NCBI GenBank assembly: GCA_964518635.1
Contig: CAZFGK010000001.1
Coordinates: 62,001-126,000, forward strand
Direction of reading: 5' to 3'
DNA: 64,000 bases
Origin: CAZFGK01 sp964518635
GTDB taxonomy: Bacteria > Zixibacteria > MSB-5A5 > GN15 > FEB-12
The notes under the pieces were generated by a model. The model saw only the letters and a list, made by a program, of their open reading frames with translations. It made no database searches and was not told the DNA's origin. The position numbers and the translations under genes were made by a program. Below, in pieces: positions 34,454-43,035 of the stretch (within the stretch, counting starts at the first letter, position 1; every line of letters starts with the position of its first letter).

Positions 34454-35230
34454 GTGGTAGAAACCATTGCAGTTCGTCGTTCCAGATTCTGGATTTCCCA
34501 TTTTACTCACTCAGCTGCACATCCCCCTGAAATTGATTTTAGCAAATCAGGCCATATCTCACCTCTCGAAAAAGGAATTATCACTTCATCTATTCAGAAG
34601 TTTCAGCTTGGTGAGGGATCGGATGGATATCATTTGATTGTTGCCGCAGCGCGCTATGGTGAACAGTTCAATGATCCTGATTATCTGATTGCTATCCGGT
34701 TGTTTATCAAAGAGGAGCAGCGACATTCCGCTGATCTCGGCCGCTTTATGGAATACGAGGAGATTCCCCGCATTCACTCAACTTATACCGACTGGATCTT
34801 TCGACGCGTACGAAGATTTGGAAGTTCACTCGAAGGGATGCTGCGGACACTGCTCGTAGCTGAAACCATTGCGCTTGTCTATTACACAGCACTTCGGGAT
34901 GCCACCGGCTCGAAGGTCTTGAAGCAGATATGTGAACGCATTCTAGAAGATGAAGCCCACCATCTGCAGTTTCAGACGGAACGGCTGGCTATTCTCTCCC
35001 GTTATCGTTCTCGATTGCGCAATCTGTTTGCGACCTGCGCCCATATCGGACTCTACACCGGCGCTGTCGGAGTAGTTTGGCTTGATCATCGGAAGGTCTT
35101 TCGTGCCGGCGGCTATGATCTGAACCGCTATCTCCGCAGCTGTTTTCATGAATTTGCAGAGGTCTTAGCGGCTATTGAACGGCAGCAACGTGCCCAGCGA
35201 CAATTCTCTCTTCTTCGTCAGACGAGATAA
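34454..35230 (+). CDS. Ferritin-like di-iron protein
   Basis: 258 residues. The central 140 residues look like a ferritin-like four-helix bundle with candidate di-iron ligands: EEQRH (Glu87/88 and His91), an isolated Glu137 in VAETIALVYYTA and EDEAHH (Glu165/167, His169/170), that is, two ExxH motifs with glutamates between. This spacing resembles rubrerythrin- and COQ7-like oxygen-reacting proteins. The first 55 residues and the basic tail are not recognised. It could be an oxidase, hydroxylase or peroxide-handling protein. The GTG start at 34454 has AGGAGA eight bases upstream. The neighbouring AraC gene is only 62 bases downstream and may be co-transcribed. Confidence 0.8.
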   Translation: MVETIAVRRSRFWISHFTHSAAHPPEIDFSKSGHISPLEKGIITSSIQKFQLGEGSDGYHLIVAAARYGEQFNDPDYLIAIRLFIKEEQRHSADLGRFMEYEEIPRIHSTYTDWIFRRVRRFGSSLEGMLRTLLVAETIALVYYTALRDATGSKVLKQICERILEDEAHHLQFQTERLAILSRYRSRLRNLFATCAHIGLYTGAVGVVWLDHRKVFRAGGYDLNRYLRSCFHEFAEVLAAIERQQRAQRQFSLLRQTR

Positions 35231-35292
35231 GGAAGTCCGCGAGGAGGAATTCCCCCGCTTGCCGGATTCAGGAGAGCAGCTATCTTCAGGTT

Positions 35293-36108
35293 GTGAATTC
35301 CCTCGTCCGCTTTCCTGCACCTCCGCTGCATGACTTCATCGAGAACATCTTCGGATACGAGCATTATTATCCGTCACACCGAAAAGAGCGGCTCTTTCCA
35401 GACGGAAGTATGTCTTTGATCATCGACTTGGATGACTCTCCGAAACGTCTCTATCACACGTCTGGAAAAGATGAGTACACGGAGTTTCGTCACTGCTGGA
35501 TTTCCGGTGAGCAAACCAGACCACTGATCATCGGGGCGGCACATTCTTCGATGATCATCGTCCGATTCACTCCAGGAGGGGCGTGGCCATTCTTTACGGT
35601 CCCGATGAGCGAACTAACCAATCAGGTGGTGCCGCTGTCCTCACTGATTGGAAATCTCATCAACGATGCACGAGATCAGATTCTGCAGGGGAGGTCACTC
35701 GATGAGAAACTCCAGCGTACTGAGGATTTTTTTCGGAGTCGTTTTCGCGGACCTTTGAACGGAACTAGGACTGTCCAGGAGGGGATTCGTCGTCTCTCTC
35801 AACACGGTATGAGACCGAAGGTCCGAGAGCTTGCCAATGATCTTGGTATCTCGCAGAAGCATCTGATTGCTCTTTTTCATGATCATGTCGGACTCACTCC
35901 CAAGCAGTTTGCACGAGTCAGTAGATTTCAGCAGGCGATGATTCTGATGGGGCTCAGTGGCACGGTGGAATTGCAATCGGTGATTCATCAGTGCGGCTAC
36001 TACGATCAGGCGCATTTCAATCATGAATTTAAAGAGATGACAACAATGACCCCATCTGACTACCTGAGCAGCCGAACCGAGTTCATGAATTATGTCTTTA
36101 TCGAGTAA
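35293..36108 (+). CDS. AraC family transcriptional regulator
   Basis: 271 residues. The C-terminal 100 residues form the AraC/XylS double helix-turn-helix: VRELANDLGISQKHLIALFH is the first, VIHQCGYYDQAHFNHEFKEM with MTPSDYLSS the second, matching the family's GY.D.SHF.R.FK...G.TP..Y.. signature. The N-terminal 150 residues (PDGSMSLIIDL, FTPGGAWPFFTVP, ELTNQVVPLSSLIG) resemble the DUF6597-type sensor domain common in AraC regulators of Bacteroidota and Proteobacteria. The GTG start at 35293 is the only suitable one. The ligand is unknown. Likely targets are the adjacent ferritin-like gene or the downstream DUF1761 gene. Confidence 0.9.
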   Translation: MNSLVRFPAPPLHDFIENIFGYEHYYPSHRKERLFPDGSMSLIIDLDDSPKRLYHTSGKDEYTEFRHCWISGEQTRPLIIGAAHSSMIIVRFTPGGAWPFFTVPMSELTNQVVPLSSLIGNLINDARDQILQGRSLDEKLQRTEDFFRSRFRGPLNGTRTVQEGIRRLSQHGMRPKVRELANDLGISQKHLIALFHDHVGLTPKQFARVSRFQQAMILMGLSGTVELQSVIHQCGYYDQAHFNHEFKEMTTMTPSDYLSSRTEFMNYVFIE

Positions 36109-36218
36109 GACGTAATTTTTTTACAAGACATTCTCCATAAAACCTCTCTTTTTGATTTTCTCTGAACAGGCGTGGGAGGAAAGTCCTGCGAGCAAAGCAA
36201 ATGGAATAGGAGGAAGAA

Positions 36219-36626
36219 ATGGATCCATCATCTATCAACTGGTTGGCAGTACTGGTCGCGGCAGTGGCAATGTTCGCTCTTGGGGGGCTATGGTATTCAC
36301 CAATGTTGTTCGCGAAGAGCTGGCAGAAAGCCGCCGGCGTAACTGATGAGCAACTGAAGAACGCCAATATGGGGGTCATATTCGGGATCGCATTTGTTTT
36401 CGCCCTGATCATGGCTGCGAATCTCGCCTTCTATCTGGCCGATCCGGCGACCGATCTCGTCTGGGGAATGACCGCCGGATTTCTTGCCGGTTTCGGCTGG
36501 GTCTTTCTGAGTATCGGGACTTTGATGCTCTTTGAACGACGTCCCTGGAGTTATCTGTTCATCAACGGCGGCTATTTTGTCGTCGGCTTTGTTGCCATGG
36601 GTGCGATCATCGGCGCGTGGCGTTAG
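36219..36626 (+). CDS. DUF1761 family membrane protein
   Basis: 135 residues with four membrane helices. The family signature is at the start: NWLAVLVAAVAMFALGGLWY with SPMLFAKSWQKAAG (the Y.....f...W....G pattern of DUF1761), and the C-terminal helix has NGGYFVVGFVAMGAIIGAWR. DUF1761 proteins are small membrane proteins of unknown function. AGGAGGAA precedes the ATG. The stop codon overlaps the start of the next gene (TAGTG), indicating translational coupling with a small lipoprotein. Confidence 0.88.
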   Translation: MDPSSINWLAVLVAAVAMFALGGLWYSPMLFAKSWQKAAGVTDEQLKNANMGVIFGIAFVFALIMAANLAFYLADPATDLVWGMTAGFLAGFGWVFLSIGTLMLFERRPWSYLFINGGYFVVGFVAMGAIIGAWR

Positions 36627-37144
36627 TGCGAAAACATATTGTATTTGTTCTGATGCTCACGCTGTCAGCTTTTTCCTGTTCGGAGAAGACCACGGCAGAT
36701 AAGAAAGCCGAAACAGCCAGGGCAGATGTCGCTCGTCCGATGACTCTGAGTGATCAGATGGTTGGCGAATGGTACAATCTGTCGATGGTGGTCGACTTCA
36801 ATACCGGTGACACTACTCCCTCGACGCTTCCTGACATGAAGGTGGATTCGACGAACTGGGAGCAAACACTTCAGATCAAGCCGATTCACACTACCTTTAG
36901 ATCAGATAGTACCTGGTCGTCGATTTACAGAAATCTCGCAGACTCTATCGTCCGAGATGTCAGTGGTATCTGGTGGTTTGAAGGGGACACCTTGGTCTAT
37001 CGAACACTGCTGCCACAGCCCTACCCTGACGAACGATTTTTCACTCGTATTGAAGGGAATGTTGTGACATTCGAGGGATTTCTTGATTTCGATCAGGATG
37101 GATCTATGGATGACCACTACTTTGGAACACAGAGAAAAAAATAG
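36626..37144 (+). CDS. Small lipoprotein, function unknown
   Basis: 172 residues. The lipoprotein signal MRKHIVFVLMLTLSAFSC ends in the lipidated Cys18, followed by a Lys/Thr-rich linker. The mature domain of about 140 residues (LVGEWYNLSMVVDF, TFRSDSTWSSIYRNL, GIWWFEGDTLVYRT, FEGFLDFDQDGSMDD) has the alternating strand pattern of lipocalin-like domains, as in DUF-type 'WY/EGDTL' envelope proteins that measure the effect of drugs or ligands; I cannot name a ligand. The GTG at 36626 forms TAGTG with the DUF1761 stop; another GTG at 36617 is in frame. It ends at a bidirectional terminator. Confidence 0.7.
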   Translation: MRKHIVFVLMLTLSAFSCSEKTTADKKAETARADVARPMTLSDQMVGEWYNLSMVVDFNTGDTTPSTLPDMKVDSTNWEQTLQIKPIHTTFRSDSTWSSIYRNLADSIVRDVSGIWWFEGDTLVYRTLLPQPYPDERFFTRIEGNVVTFEGFLDFDQDGSMDDHYFGTQRKK

Positions 37145-37180
37145 GCGCTTCCGTTTGAGCGGAAGCGTCTTTAAAAAAAT
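37142..37180. terminator. Bidirectional terminator between convergent genes
   Basis: GGCGCTTCCG (37144-37153) pairs with CGGAAGCGTC (37160-37169), around a short loop. On the plus strand TTTAAAAAAAT follows; read from the other side the hairpin is followed by TATTTTTTTC. It lies between the lipoprotein (plus) and the PilX-like gene (minus) and can serve both. Confidence 0.85.
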
Positions 37181-37204
37181 CCGATTCGCTGGTATTCGCT
37201 GTCT

Positions 37205-38383
37205 CTAGAGCTCTCTCCATGCGACGATCTTCATGCCTGATCCGCCCCCTCTGGTGATATTTCCCAGATCGCGGTCAAAGTGAAATTTCGCACCCTGGTC
37301 GAGCTTGATGGTATTCCCTATCAGTGCACCATAGACTTGTGTCGTCTGGTCGTATTGGATATGCCCATTCGGACCATAGAATGTTCCATAGAATGAACAG
37401 CTTTGATTAAAGCTCAACCCGCCATTCTTTGAGAAGACCTGGAAATTTGAAGGGGTTCCCAGATCGTTCAATTTGCATGACTGTCCGAGTGCGATGTTGT
37501 TTTGATCATATATCTGTACATTTGCACCTGCTGCTGGCTTGAATTGGGTGAGTTTCCCCAACGTGATCGATGAGAAATAATAGACACCCGTCTGTAAGGT
37601 GATTACCGCACTCGAACCGCTTGTGAGTGCTTTGGTTGCCGCATTGTATGTATATCCAGAACCAGACATTCCTGAACTTGCAATGCTCGCGCCTTGTGCC
37701 CAGGTGTATTCACTAGCCGGGACGAGATCAAGTGCTACAGAGTCCGAGCTTGTTGAAGTGCTGCCAGTTACGACGCTTCCTGCTCCGAGAGTGATAGCCC
37801 CTCCTGCTGTGCTTGCATTTCCCTGGATATTGCATGTCTGAGATGTGGTGATAAAGCCATTAGAACCGATGTCACCACCTGTGTTGAGCTTCGTTGCGGC
37901 ATAATTACCAGAATCGGAATTGTATGAATCGGTCACACAATTTTTATCCATAATGATACTGGTTCCGGCAAACATACCATGCGGAAAGAGTTTTCTTCCG
38001 CCACCGGGAACAAGCCAGAGTTCAACTTCGGACGACGCATCATGAGTGCTGGAAATACTGTAGACAACCACGGTATCATCCAGACCGGCGTCATCCGATG
38101 AATCACGGACAGTCACCGCATAGGAACCCTGTCCAAACGCTTCATTGGGGTAGCCATCTCTCCAGTTCAGGTCGTCATTGATCGCCAGATAGGCACGTTT
38201 TGCTCCGGCTTCTGCAACATAGAAAGCCGAGCGGGAATGTGACTGGTTGTAAGAGAGCGTAATGTCAGTGGTCGTTGTACGAATCGTCGCAATCCCCAGG
38301 ACTGAAAGCATGCCCACAAGCAGAAGAGCGATCAGCATCGCACTACCTCGTTCGGATGAAAAATGTCGGTTCTTCACGTGCAT
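37205..38383 (-). CDS. PilX-like type IV pilus minor pilin with large C-terminal passenger domain
   Basis: 392 residues. The N-terminus has a class III-like prepilin layout: RGSAMLIALLLVGMLSVLGI followed by ATIRTTTTDI, as in PilX_N proteins, which lack a strict GF cleavage site. The middle has FYVAEAGAKRAYLAI, also typical of this family. From about residue 135 the chain is a Ser/Thr/Gly-rich region with repeated short strands (GGDIGSNGFITTSQTCNIQG, GAITLGAGSVV, NGHIQYDQTTQVYGALIGN, TIKLDQGAKFHFD), like DUF7305 domains attached to PilX-like proteins, probably a beta-solenoid. It is the last of three genes in a minor-pilin operon. AGGAAGG precedes the ATG at 38383. Confidence 0.85.
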   Translation of the reverse strand: MHVKNRHFSSERGSAMLIALLLVGMLSVLGIATIRTTTTDITLSYNQSHSRSAFYVAEAGAKRAYLAINDDLNWRDGYPNEAFGQGSYAVTVRDSSDDAGLDDTVVVYSISSTHDASSEVELWLVPGGGRKLFPHGMFAGTSIIMDKNCVTDSYNSDSGNYAATKLNTGGDIGSNGFITTSQTCNIQGNASTAGGAITLGAGSVVTGSTSTSSDSVALDLVPASEYTWAQGASIASSGMSGSGYTYNAATKALTSGSSAVITLQTGVYYFSSITLGKLTQFKPAAGANVQIYDQNNIALGQSCKLNDLGTPSNFQVFSKNGGLSFNQSCSFYGTFYGPNGHIQYDQTTQVYGALIGNTIKLDQGAKFHFDRDLGNITRGGGSGMKIVAWREL

Positions 38384-38390
38384 ATCCTTC

Positions 38391-38954
38391 CTAGAGCGAG
38401 ACATTTCGCATGACAACCTGTTCCATCATCGAAAAGGAACGGAAGCCTTCGTCGTCAGTTTTGGTGACATCAGACTTCGAGGTCTGCGCCACCAGCGCGA
38501 TTTCAATTTTAGACGAATCAATCAATGTATAAGTCAGCGATCGAATATTGTCTGCATAGATGGCGGGGGCCGAACTGTTCACCTTGCGCATCAGACGGTA
38601 TGGCTTCCAGTTGTCGGGATACGACTCCGTACCGGGCTGCAATTCGAGATAGAAGATCACCGTGTCGACCGGATTTGAGTTGCTATAGTAGGCGATCAGG
38701 GTGTCATCGGAGAGATAGTATGCGTCATGCCCGGCTGGCAGTTTATAGCCAGCCATACGAAGAGTTCTTGAGATCTCGTCGATGCTGGCTCTTGTATTTT
38801 GCTGCATCTCGGTGACCTCTTCCTGCGAGGCGGTCACCCCGTGCATGGATTTATAGAAATCAAAGCCGCTGGCAGCAATCACACTCGAGAGTAGAATTGC
38901 GACCAAAATTTCGATTAAAGTAAATCCGCGTTGTGAACGTGTACTATTGTTCAT
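38391..38954 (-). CDS. PilW-like type IV minor pilin
   Basis: 187 residues. The prepilin signal is clear: QRGFTLIEILVAILLSSVIA, with the GFTLIE processing site at Gly10-Phe11 and Glu14 (the conserved Glu5 of the mature protein). The body (NTRASIDEISRTLRMAGYKL is typical, 'DEISRTLRMAGY') resembles PilW-type minor pilins that prime pilus assembly. It lies 6 bases after the PilV-like gene and 7 bases before the PilX-like gene, so the three are one operon. A pilus or type II secretion role is equally consistent with the sequence, and no pilus ATPase is nearby. Confidence 0.9.
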   Translation of the reverse strand: MNNSTRSQRGFTLIEILVAILLSSVIAASGFDFYKSMHGVTASQEEVTEMQQNTRASIDEISRTLRMAGYKLPAGHDAYYLSDDTLIAYYSNSNPVDTVIFYLELQPGTESYPDNWKPYRLMRKVNSSAPAIYADNIRSLTYTLIDSSKIEIALVAQTSKSDVTKTDDEGFRSFSMMEQVVMRNVSL

Positions 38955-38960
38955 ACCTGC

Positions 38961-39356
38961 TTACTCATCTTCCAGGATCAGGGTGCTGAGCTGAGAGTTT
39001 CTCGTGATATTCTGGTCATCAACCCAGTTCACATCGATCACGACCCGTACGGCACCATCCGGTACCAGCGTATCGGAGACGTGATCATTCATGTTGGTAA
39101 TTCTGGTATATGATCCGTCTCCAAGGGAATCTTCGGTTACTGAATACGGAAAGGCCGGAAGGGAATCCAGACTCAGCACCTCGGTCATTCTCTCTTCAGA
39201 CAGATTTGACCCAATGGTGTTGTCTCGCGATTGGACATTCCCCTGAATCGCAGTAACGAACAAGGGAGCGAGTCCCAGCAAGCCAATGGAGATTACGACC
39301 ATACTGACCATGACCTCCATCAGCCCGACTCCGCGATTTGAGCGAATTTTGATCAT
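38961..39356 (-). CDS. PilV-like type IV minor pilin
   Basis: 131 residues. The prepilin-like start is NRGVGLMEVMVSMVVISIGL, with GVGLME as the processing site (Gly9; Leu and Met replace the usual FTL) and Glu12 as the mature Glu5. A following LGLAPLFVTAIQGNVQSRDN matches PilV-type proteins, where the helix is followed by N......R. The globular part is short (about 85 residues). It is the first gene of the minor-pilin operon. I use the ATG at 39356, with GGAAAG upstream; the frame is open further but gives a poor N-terminus. Confidence 0.87.
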   Translation of the reverse strand: MIKIRSNRGVGLMEVMVSMVVISIGLLGLAPLFVTAIQGNVQSRDNTIGSNLSEERMTEVLSLDSLPAFPYSVTEDSLGDGSYTRITNMNDHVSDTLVPDGAVRVVIDVNWVDDQNITRNSQLSTLILEDE

Positions 39357-39618
39357 AACGTTTTGTTCTTTCCGGTAATCTCTATTTCGTAGATTGATCT
39401 TTCGCACGGAGGATCAACATGCACAGGACGTGCCAGACGAGGTCAATTCGAGATAAGTTGCTGCTATTATATGACTTATGAATTGTACCGAGCGGTCGGC
39501 TTGAGCTCGATTTCAAGGGCAAATTATGGGAATCTTCCCACACTCAAAGAGCTCTTGTACAAGGAAAAACTGACTGGCAGAGTGGCTATTCCCGTAGAAA
39601 CTGATCTCAGAGCGTCAG

Positions 39619-40398
39619 CTATTTGCTATTTGAATAGACGACAAAGGAATATCCGACGTAGCTGACATCTTCGACCACCCGAAAGCCGAGCTGCTTCTCC
39701 AGCAGGTCTCCGTATTCATTGTTGAAAAACGAGATAAGCATCGGACGTGGATGTTGCTCCAGGGAGGCCTGAATATTTGCGAGGACTTTCCTGAGGACTG
39801 ACGAATCAAATGGATTGAAGATCAAAAAGACATTCTGATCCGGCTCGATTGCATAGACTGCAGCGTCGGCATGCACCATGACGAGCTTGGTCGTTGATGA
39901 CGACTGCTTCTGGAATTCGACGATGTTTCGCTTCCCTGCTTCGGCCAGCTCAGCTGCAAACTCGACTCCGATCGCCTTCTCAAACGAAAACTCCGACGCG
40001 ACGAAAAGGACTCGCCCCTTTCCTCCGCCGATATCGACCAACACAGGATGAGGGGGGAAATGTGGCGTGATCGTGCGGAAAAATTTCCGGAGTATGACAA
40101 CCCGGAGCGGTTCGTATCGATTGCCGTGTGATTTGTTGTCGCCGGTGACGGTCAGTTGATCGAGTGTCGCCCAGCCGACGGTTTGGATCCCATACTTTCG
40201 GTCATATAGGAGATCGACGAGTACGATATATCCCTTCTGGATACTCCCCCGAATACCATGCCGTGCAAATGCGCGAGTGGCGCGCCTGAAAAAATTCAAC
40301 TGATTAGACTCTGAAGAGAATATGAGGCCATAGAAGAAGAACATCAGTAATGAAAGAGAGTTCGTCAACCTCCCCGTTCTGCACCCTTGCCGGAACAT
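39619..40398 (-). CDS. SAM-dependent methyltransferase, likely class I
   Basis: 259 residues. A Rossmann methyltransferase core is visible from about residue 115: PVLVDIGGGKGRVLFVASEF is motif I (E/DxGxGxG), followed by AIGVEFAAELAEAGKRNIVE (motif II acidic residue in VEF) and LIFNPFD as the motif IV region (NPPF-like NPFD). A 100-residue N-terminal part, with the first hydrophobic stretch SLSLLMFFFYGLIFSSES and then GYIVLVDLLYDRKYGI, precedes it; the hydrophobic stretch may anchor or simply pack. The YDRKYGI..G region resembles proteins annotated as class I SAM methyltransferase of the 'YdbC/DUF'-type group. Substrate unknown. Divergent from the ABC transporter. Confidence 0.75.
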   Translation of the reverse strand: MFRQGCRTGRLTNSLSLLMFFFYGLIFSSESNQLNFFRRATRAFARHGIRGSIQKGYIVLVDLLYDRKYGIQTVGWATLDQLTVTGDNKSHGNRYEPLRVVILRKFFRTITPHFPPHPVLVDIGGGKGRVLFVASEFSFEKAIGVEFAAELAEAGKRNIVEFQKQSSSTTKLVMVHADAAVYAIEPDQNVFLIFNPFDSSVLRKVLANIQASLEQHPRPMLISFFNNEYGDLLEKQLGFRVVEDVSYVGYSFVVYSNSK

Positions 40399-40461
40399 CT
40401 GATCGACAAAAGGTGGAAAAAACTGTTCGAACTTTGAGGAGTACTCATCGTATGTTATGAT

Positions 40462-41352
40462 GTGCTACAGGTACAGGGACTCTTCAAAAGTTTTGATGAA
40501 ATACGTGCGGTCAATGGCCTCGACTTTGAGGTCCGACGTGGCGAGATATTTGGTCTGCTCGGTCCGAATGGGGCTGGGAAGTCGACAACTATTCACATGC
40601 TCACCGGCCTGATACGACCTGACCGAGGGTCGATCAGATACGAAAATCTCCCCGACATCAACAGCCCAATCACCAGAAAATCACTTGGCGTTGCGCCGCA
40701 GGCACTCGCGCTCTACGATGATCTTACTGGTGAAGAAAATCTCAGCTTCTTCGGCAGCATGTATGATATCCCCCGTTCAGCAATCGGATCACGCGTTGCA
40801 GAAGCACTCGAATTAGTTGGACTGACCGATCGAAAGACGGATCGAGTGGTCGGCTATTCGGGCGGCATGAAACGTCGGCTCAATCTCGCCTGTGCGATGG
40901 TGCATCGTCCCAGCTTTTTGCTCTTTGACGAGCCGACTGCCGGAGTCGATCCGCAGTCGAGAAATCTGATCATGGAAAAAATTCTCTCACTCAAGAATGA
41001 CAAGGCGACGGTGATCTATACCACCCACTACATGGAAGAGGCCGAGCGACTCTGTGACCGGGTGGCTATTGTCGATCATGGCAAGATGCTCGATTGCGAC
41101 ACCCCCTCGGCACTGATCGCTCGTCACGGCGGCGGAACGATGGTGACCATTGAGCTTGATAAAATTCCCGATCAGAACATGAAACTCCCCGCCGAGATTG
41201 ATGGATCGACACTTGTTTTTGTCACTAGTGATCCATTTGAGGAAATTCATCGACTTCGAACTGACGGTTTGCAAATGCGCTCGGTCGTGATCGACCGACC
41301 AAATCTTGAACGGGTCTTTCTGAATCTGACCGGTAGAAAGCTTCGCGACTGA
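40462..41352 (+). CDS. ABC transporter ATP-binding protein
   Basis: 296 residues. All ATPase motifs are present: Walker A GPNGAGKST (34-42), Q-loop region, signature YSGGMKRRLNLACAM, Walker B FLLFDEPTAGVDPQ and the switch histidine in YTTHYMEEAERLCD. This is the DrrA/NatA/CcmA-type group that exports drugs, lipids or ions with an ABC-2 permease. The C-terminal 70 residues form the usual extension. The GTG at 40462 is the only plausible start, with a weak ribosome binding site (GAGGAG lies about 20 bases upstream). The permease gene overlaps the end by one base (TGATG). Confidence 0.95.
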   Translation: MLQVQGLFKSFDEIRAVNGLDFEVRRGEIFGLLGPNGAGKSTTIHMLTGLIRPDRGSIRYENLPDINSPITRKSLGVAPQALALYDDLTGEENLSFFGSMYDIPRSAIGSRVAEALELVGLTDRKTDRVVGYSGGMKRRLNLACAMVHRPSFLLFDEPTAGVDPQSRNLIMEKILSLKNDKATVIYTTHYMEEAERLCDRVAIVDHGKMLDCDTPSALIARHGGGTMVTIELDKIPDQNMKLPAEIDGSTLVFVTSDPFEEIHRLRTDGLQMRSVVIDRPNLERVFLNLTGRKLRD

Positions 41353-42629
41353 TGCAGGCAATCATCACCCTCGCCCTCAAAGACCTGAAACTCCTCTGGC
41401 GAGACAAAGCCGGTCTGTTCTGGGTTTTGATATTTCCAATCTTAACCGCCCTCTTTTTCGGCTCCATGTTTGGCGGCATGAATGATGATGAACAGCAGAG
41501 CATGACCATCGCGGTCATCGAGTCAACATCCCCTCTTGCGAATCAGATCTATGCCACGCTTGATTCAAGTGTACTCATCGAAACCAGGCCGATGAACCTC
41601 GACTCGGCAAAATATCTCGTTCAACGCGGTAAACTGGCGGGTTTTGTCGAGGTACGAACGAATGCCGAAAGTGCGTTCCAGCTCTTTGCGGAGAGTACTG
41701 TGGTCGTGATCGGGATTGATCCATCCAGAAAGATGGAACGAGGTCTTCTCGAAGGCGTCGTCAACCAAGCCTATTTTACCGTCCTGCAGCAATCGATGTC
41801 ACAACCCGGACAGATGCGTGAATCAATCGACACATGGAAAACTGAGATTGATACATCGTCACAATCGGATAGTAGTAAACAAGCAGCAACCCGCTGGATC
41901 ACGTTCCTGAACGGACTCGATACCTTGCTCTCCACCTCTCCGGCGCGTGTCGATTCATCCGGAGCGACAGGCGGAGGAGGTCTTGGCAATCTAAGAGTCC
42001 AGGTCGATGAGATTGCGGATGATCGAATCGGTCCGCGATCCGGCTATGACCTTACTTTTCCGCAGGCGATCCAATGGGCGTTGATCGGAACAGCGGCGGC
42101 TTTCGGAATCGGAATTGTGGTCGAGCGAACTCGCGGAACATGGCTACGGTTGAGACTCACGCCACTCAAACGAAGTCAGATTCTTGCCGGGAAGGGGCTT
42201 GCCTGTTTCATCGCATGCTTGGTGGTCAGCAGCCTGCTCATGACCCTCGGCGTTTTGATTTTTCAGGTGCAGATTTCTAATCTGCTCATGCTGGTTACGG
42301 CTATGATCTGTTCTGCCTTCTGTTTTGTGGGGCTGATGATGCTCATCAGTGTTCTGGGGAAAACTGAAAACTCAGTCGCTGGTGTTGGCTGGGGAATTTT
42401 CATGGTCTCATCGATGCTCGGCGGCGGAATGATACCGCTCATGTTTCTGCCGTCCTGGATCACACCCCTGAGCAACCTGAGTCCAGTCAAATGGAGTATC
42501 ACCGCTCTTGAAGGGGCGATCTGGAGAGGATTTGGCTGGCACGAGATGCTTCTCCCCCTCGGCATTCTCGTGACTATCGGCCTGTGCGGCTATCTTGCCG
42601 GTGCAAAGATTCTCAGTCGTTTCGACTAG
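41352..42629 (+). CDS. ABC-2 type transporter permease
   Basis: 425 residues. One N-terminal helix (KAGLFWVLIFPILTALFFGS, 'FP.l....FG' is typical) precedes a large extracytoplasmic domain of about 200 residues, and five helices follow at about 235-420 (GTAAAFGIGIVVERTRGTWL, GLACFIACLVVSSLLMTLGV, FVGLMMLISVLGKTENS, WGIFMVSSMLGGGMIPL, IGLCGYLAGAKI). This is the YhhJ/YadH-like ABC-2 layout with the E-R-x-x-G-T-x coupling element at ERTRGTWLRLRLTPL. It works with the ATPase encoded just upstream (coupled, TGATG). The end overlaps the convergent zinc-ribbon gene by four bases. Confidence 0.93.
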   Translation: MQAIITLALKDLKLLWRDKAGLFWVLIFPILTALFFGSMFGGMNDDEQQSMTIAVIESTSPLANQIYATLDSSVLIETRPMNLDSAKYLVQRGKLAGFVEVRTNAESAFQLFAESTVVVIGIDPSRKMERGLLEGVVNQAYFTVLQQSMSQPGQMRESIDTWKTEIDTSSQSDSSKQAATRWITFLNGLDTLLSTSPARVDSSGATGGGGLGNLRVQVDEIADDRIGPRSGYDLTFPQAIQWALIGTAAAFGIGIVVERTRGTWLRLRLTPLKRSQILAGKGLACFIACLVVSSLLMTLGVLIFQVQISNLLMLVTAMICSAFCFVGLMMLISVLGKTENSVAGVGWGIFMVSSMLGGGMIPLMFLPSWITPLSNLSPVKWSITALEGAIWRGFGWHEMLLPLGILVTIGLCGYLAGAKILSRFD

Positions 42630-42892
42630 TCGAAATCGAAGATATCCCCCCACATCGATTTCTTCTTTTTCTTCTTATAGTAATCATCCGAACCGCGGGG
42701 CTCATGGTAGTGAGTCGGAGGGGGGGAAGCCGGAGCCGGGCGAGTTGGTTCATCGGCTGCTGAACGCTCGATTAGTTTGTCCAATTCCCCTCGATCAAGC
42801 CAGACTCCGCGGCACTGCGGGCAATAGTCGATTTCGATCCCCTGACGGTCAGTCATCTTCAATTCTGTCGTCTTGCACACCGGGCACAACAT
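42626..42892 (-). CDS. Zinc-ribbon (zf-TFIIB type) small protein
   Basis: 88 residues. The N-terminal zinc ribbon has Cys3, Cys6, Cys24 and Cys27 (CPVC and CPQC) and the family core CRGVWLDRGELDKLI, where WLD.GEL is the zf-TFIIB signature. A proline/His linker and a run of lysines (YYKKKKKK) lead to the acidic end WGDIFDFD, a tail often seen on these proteins. Function is unknown; similar small proteins are widespread in bacteria. I use the ATG at 42892, directly before the Cys-x-x-Cys; the frame is open upstream but without a start context. It is convergent with, and overlaps by four bases, the ABC permease gene. Confidence 0.87.
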   Translation of the reverse strand: MLCPVCKTTELKMTDRQGIEIDYCPQCRGVWLDRGELDKLIERSAADEPTRPAPASPPPTHYHEPRGSDDYYKKKKKKSMWGDIFDFD

Positions 42893-43035
42893 GAAATCCC
42901 TTTCTGATACTTGTATGAAGGATATAAACATGTCAATGCACATTTGGTTCCTGGCAATCGGTCGCAGGCACTCGAATCAGACCGATTCTTCGGCAGGATC
43001 TCCTCTCGATCTGATATCGAAAGTAGTGGCTTACA

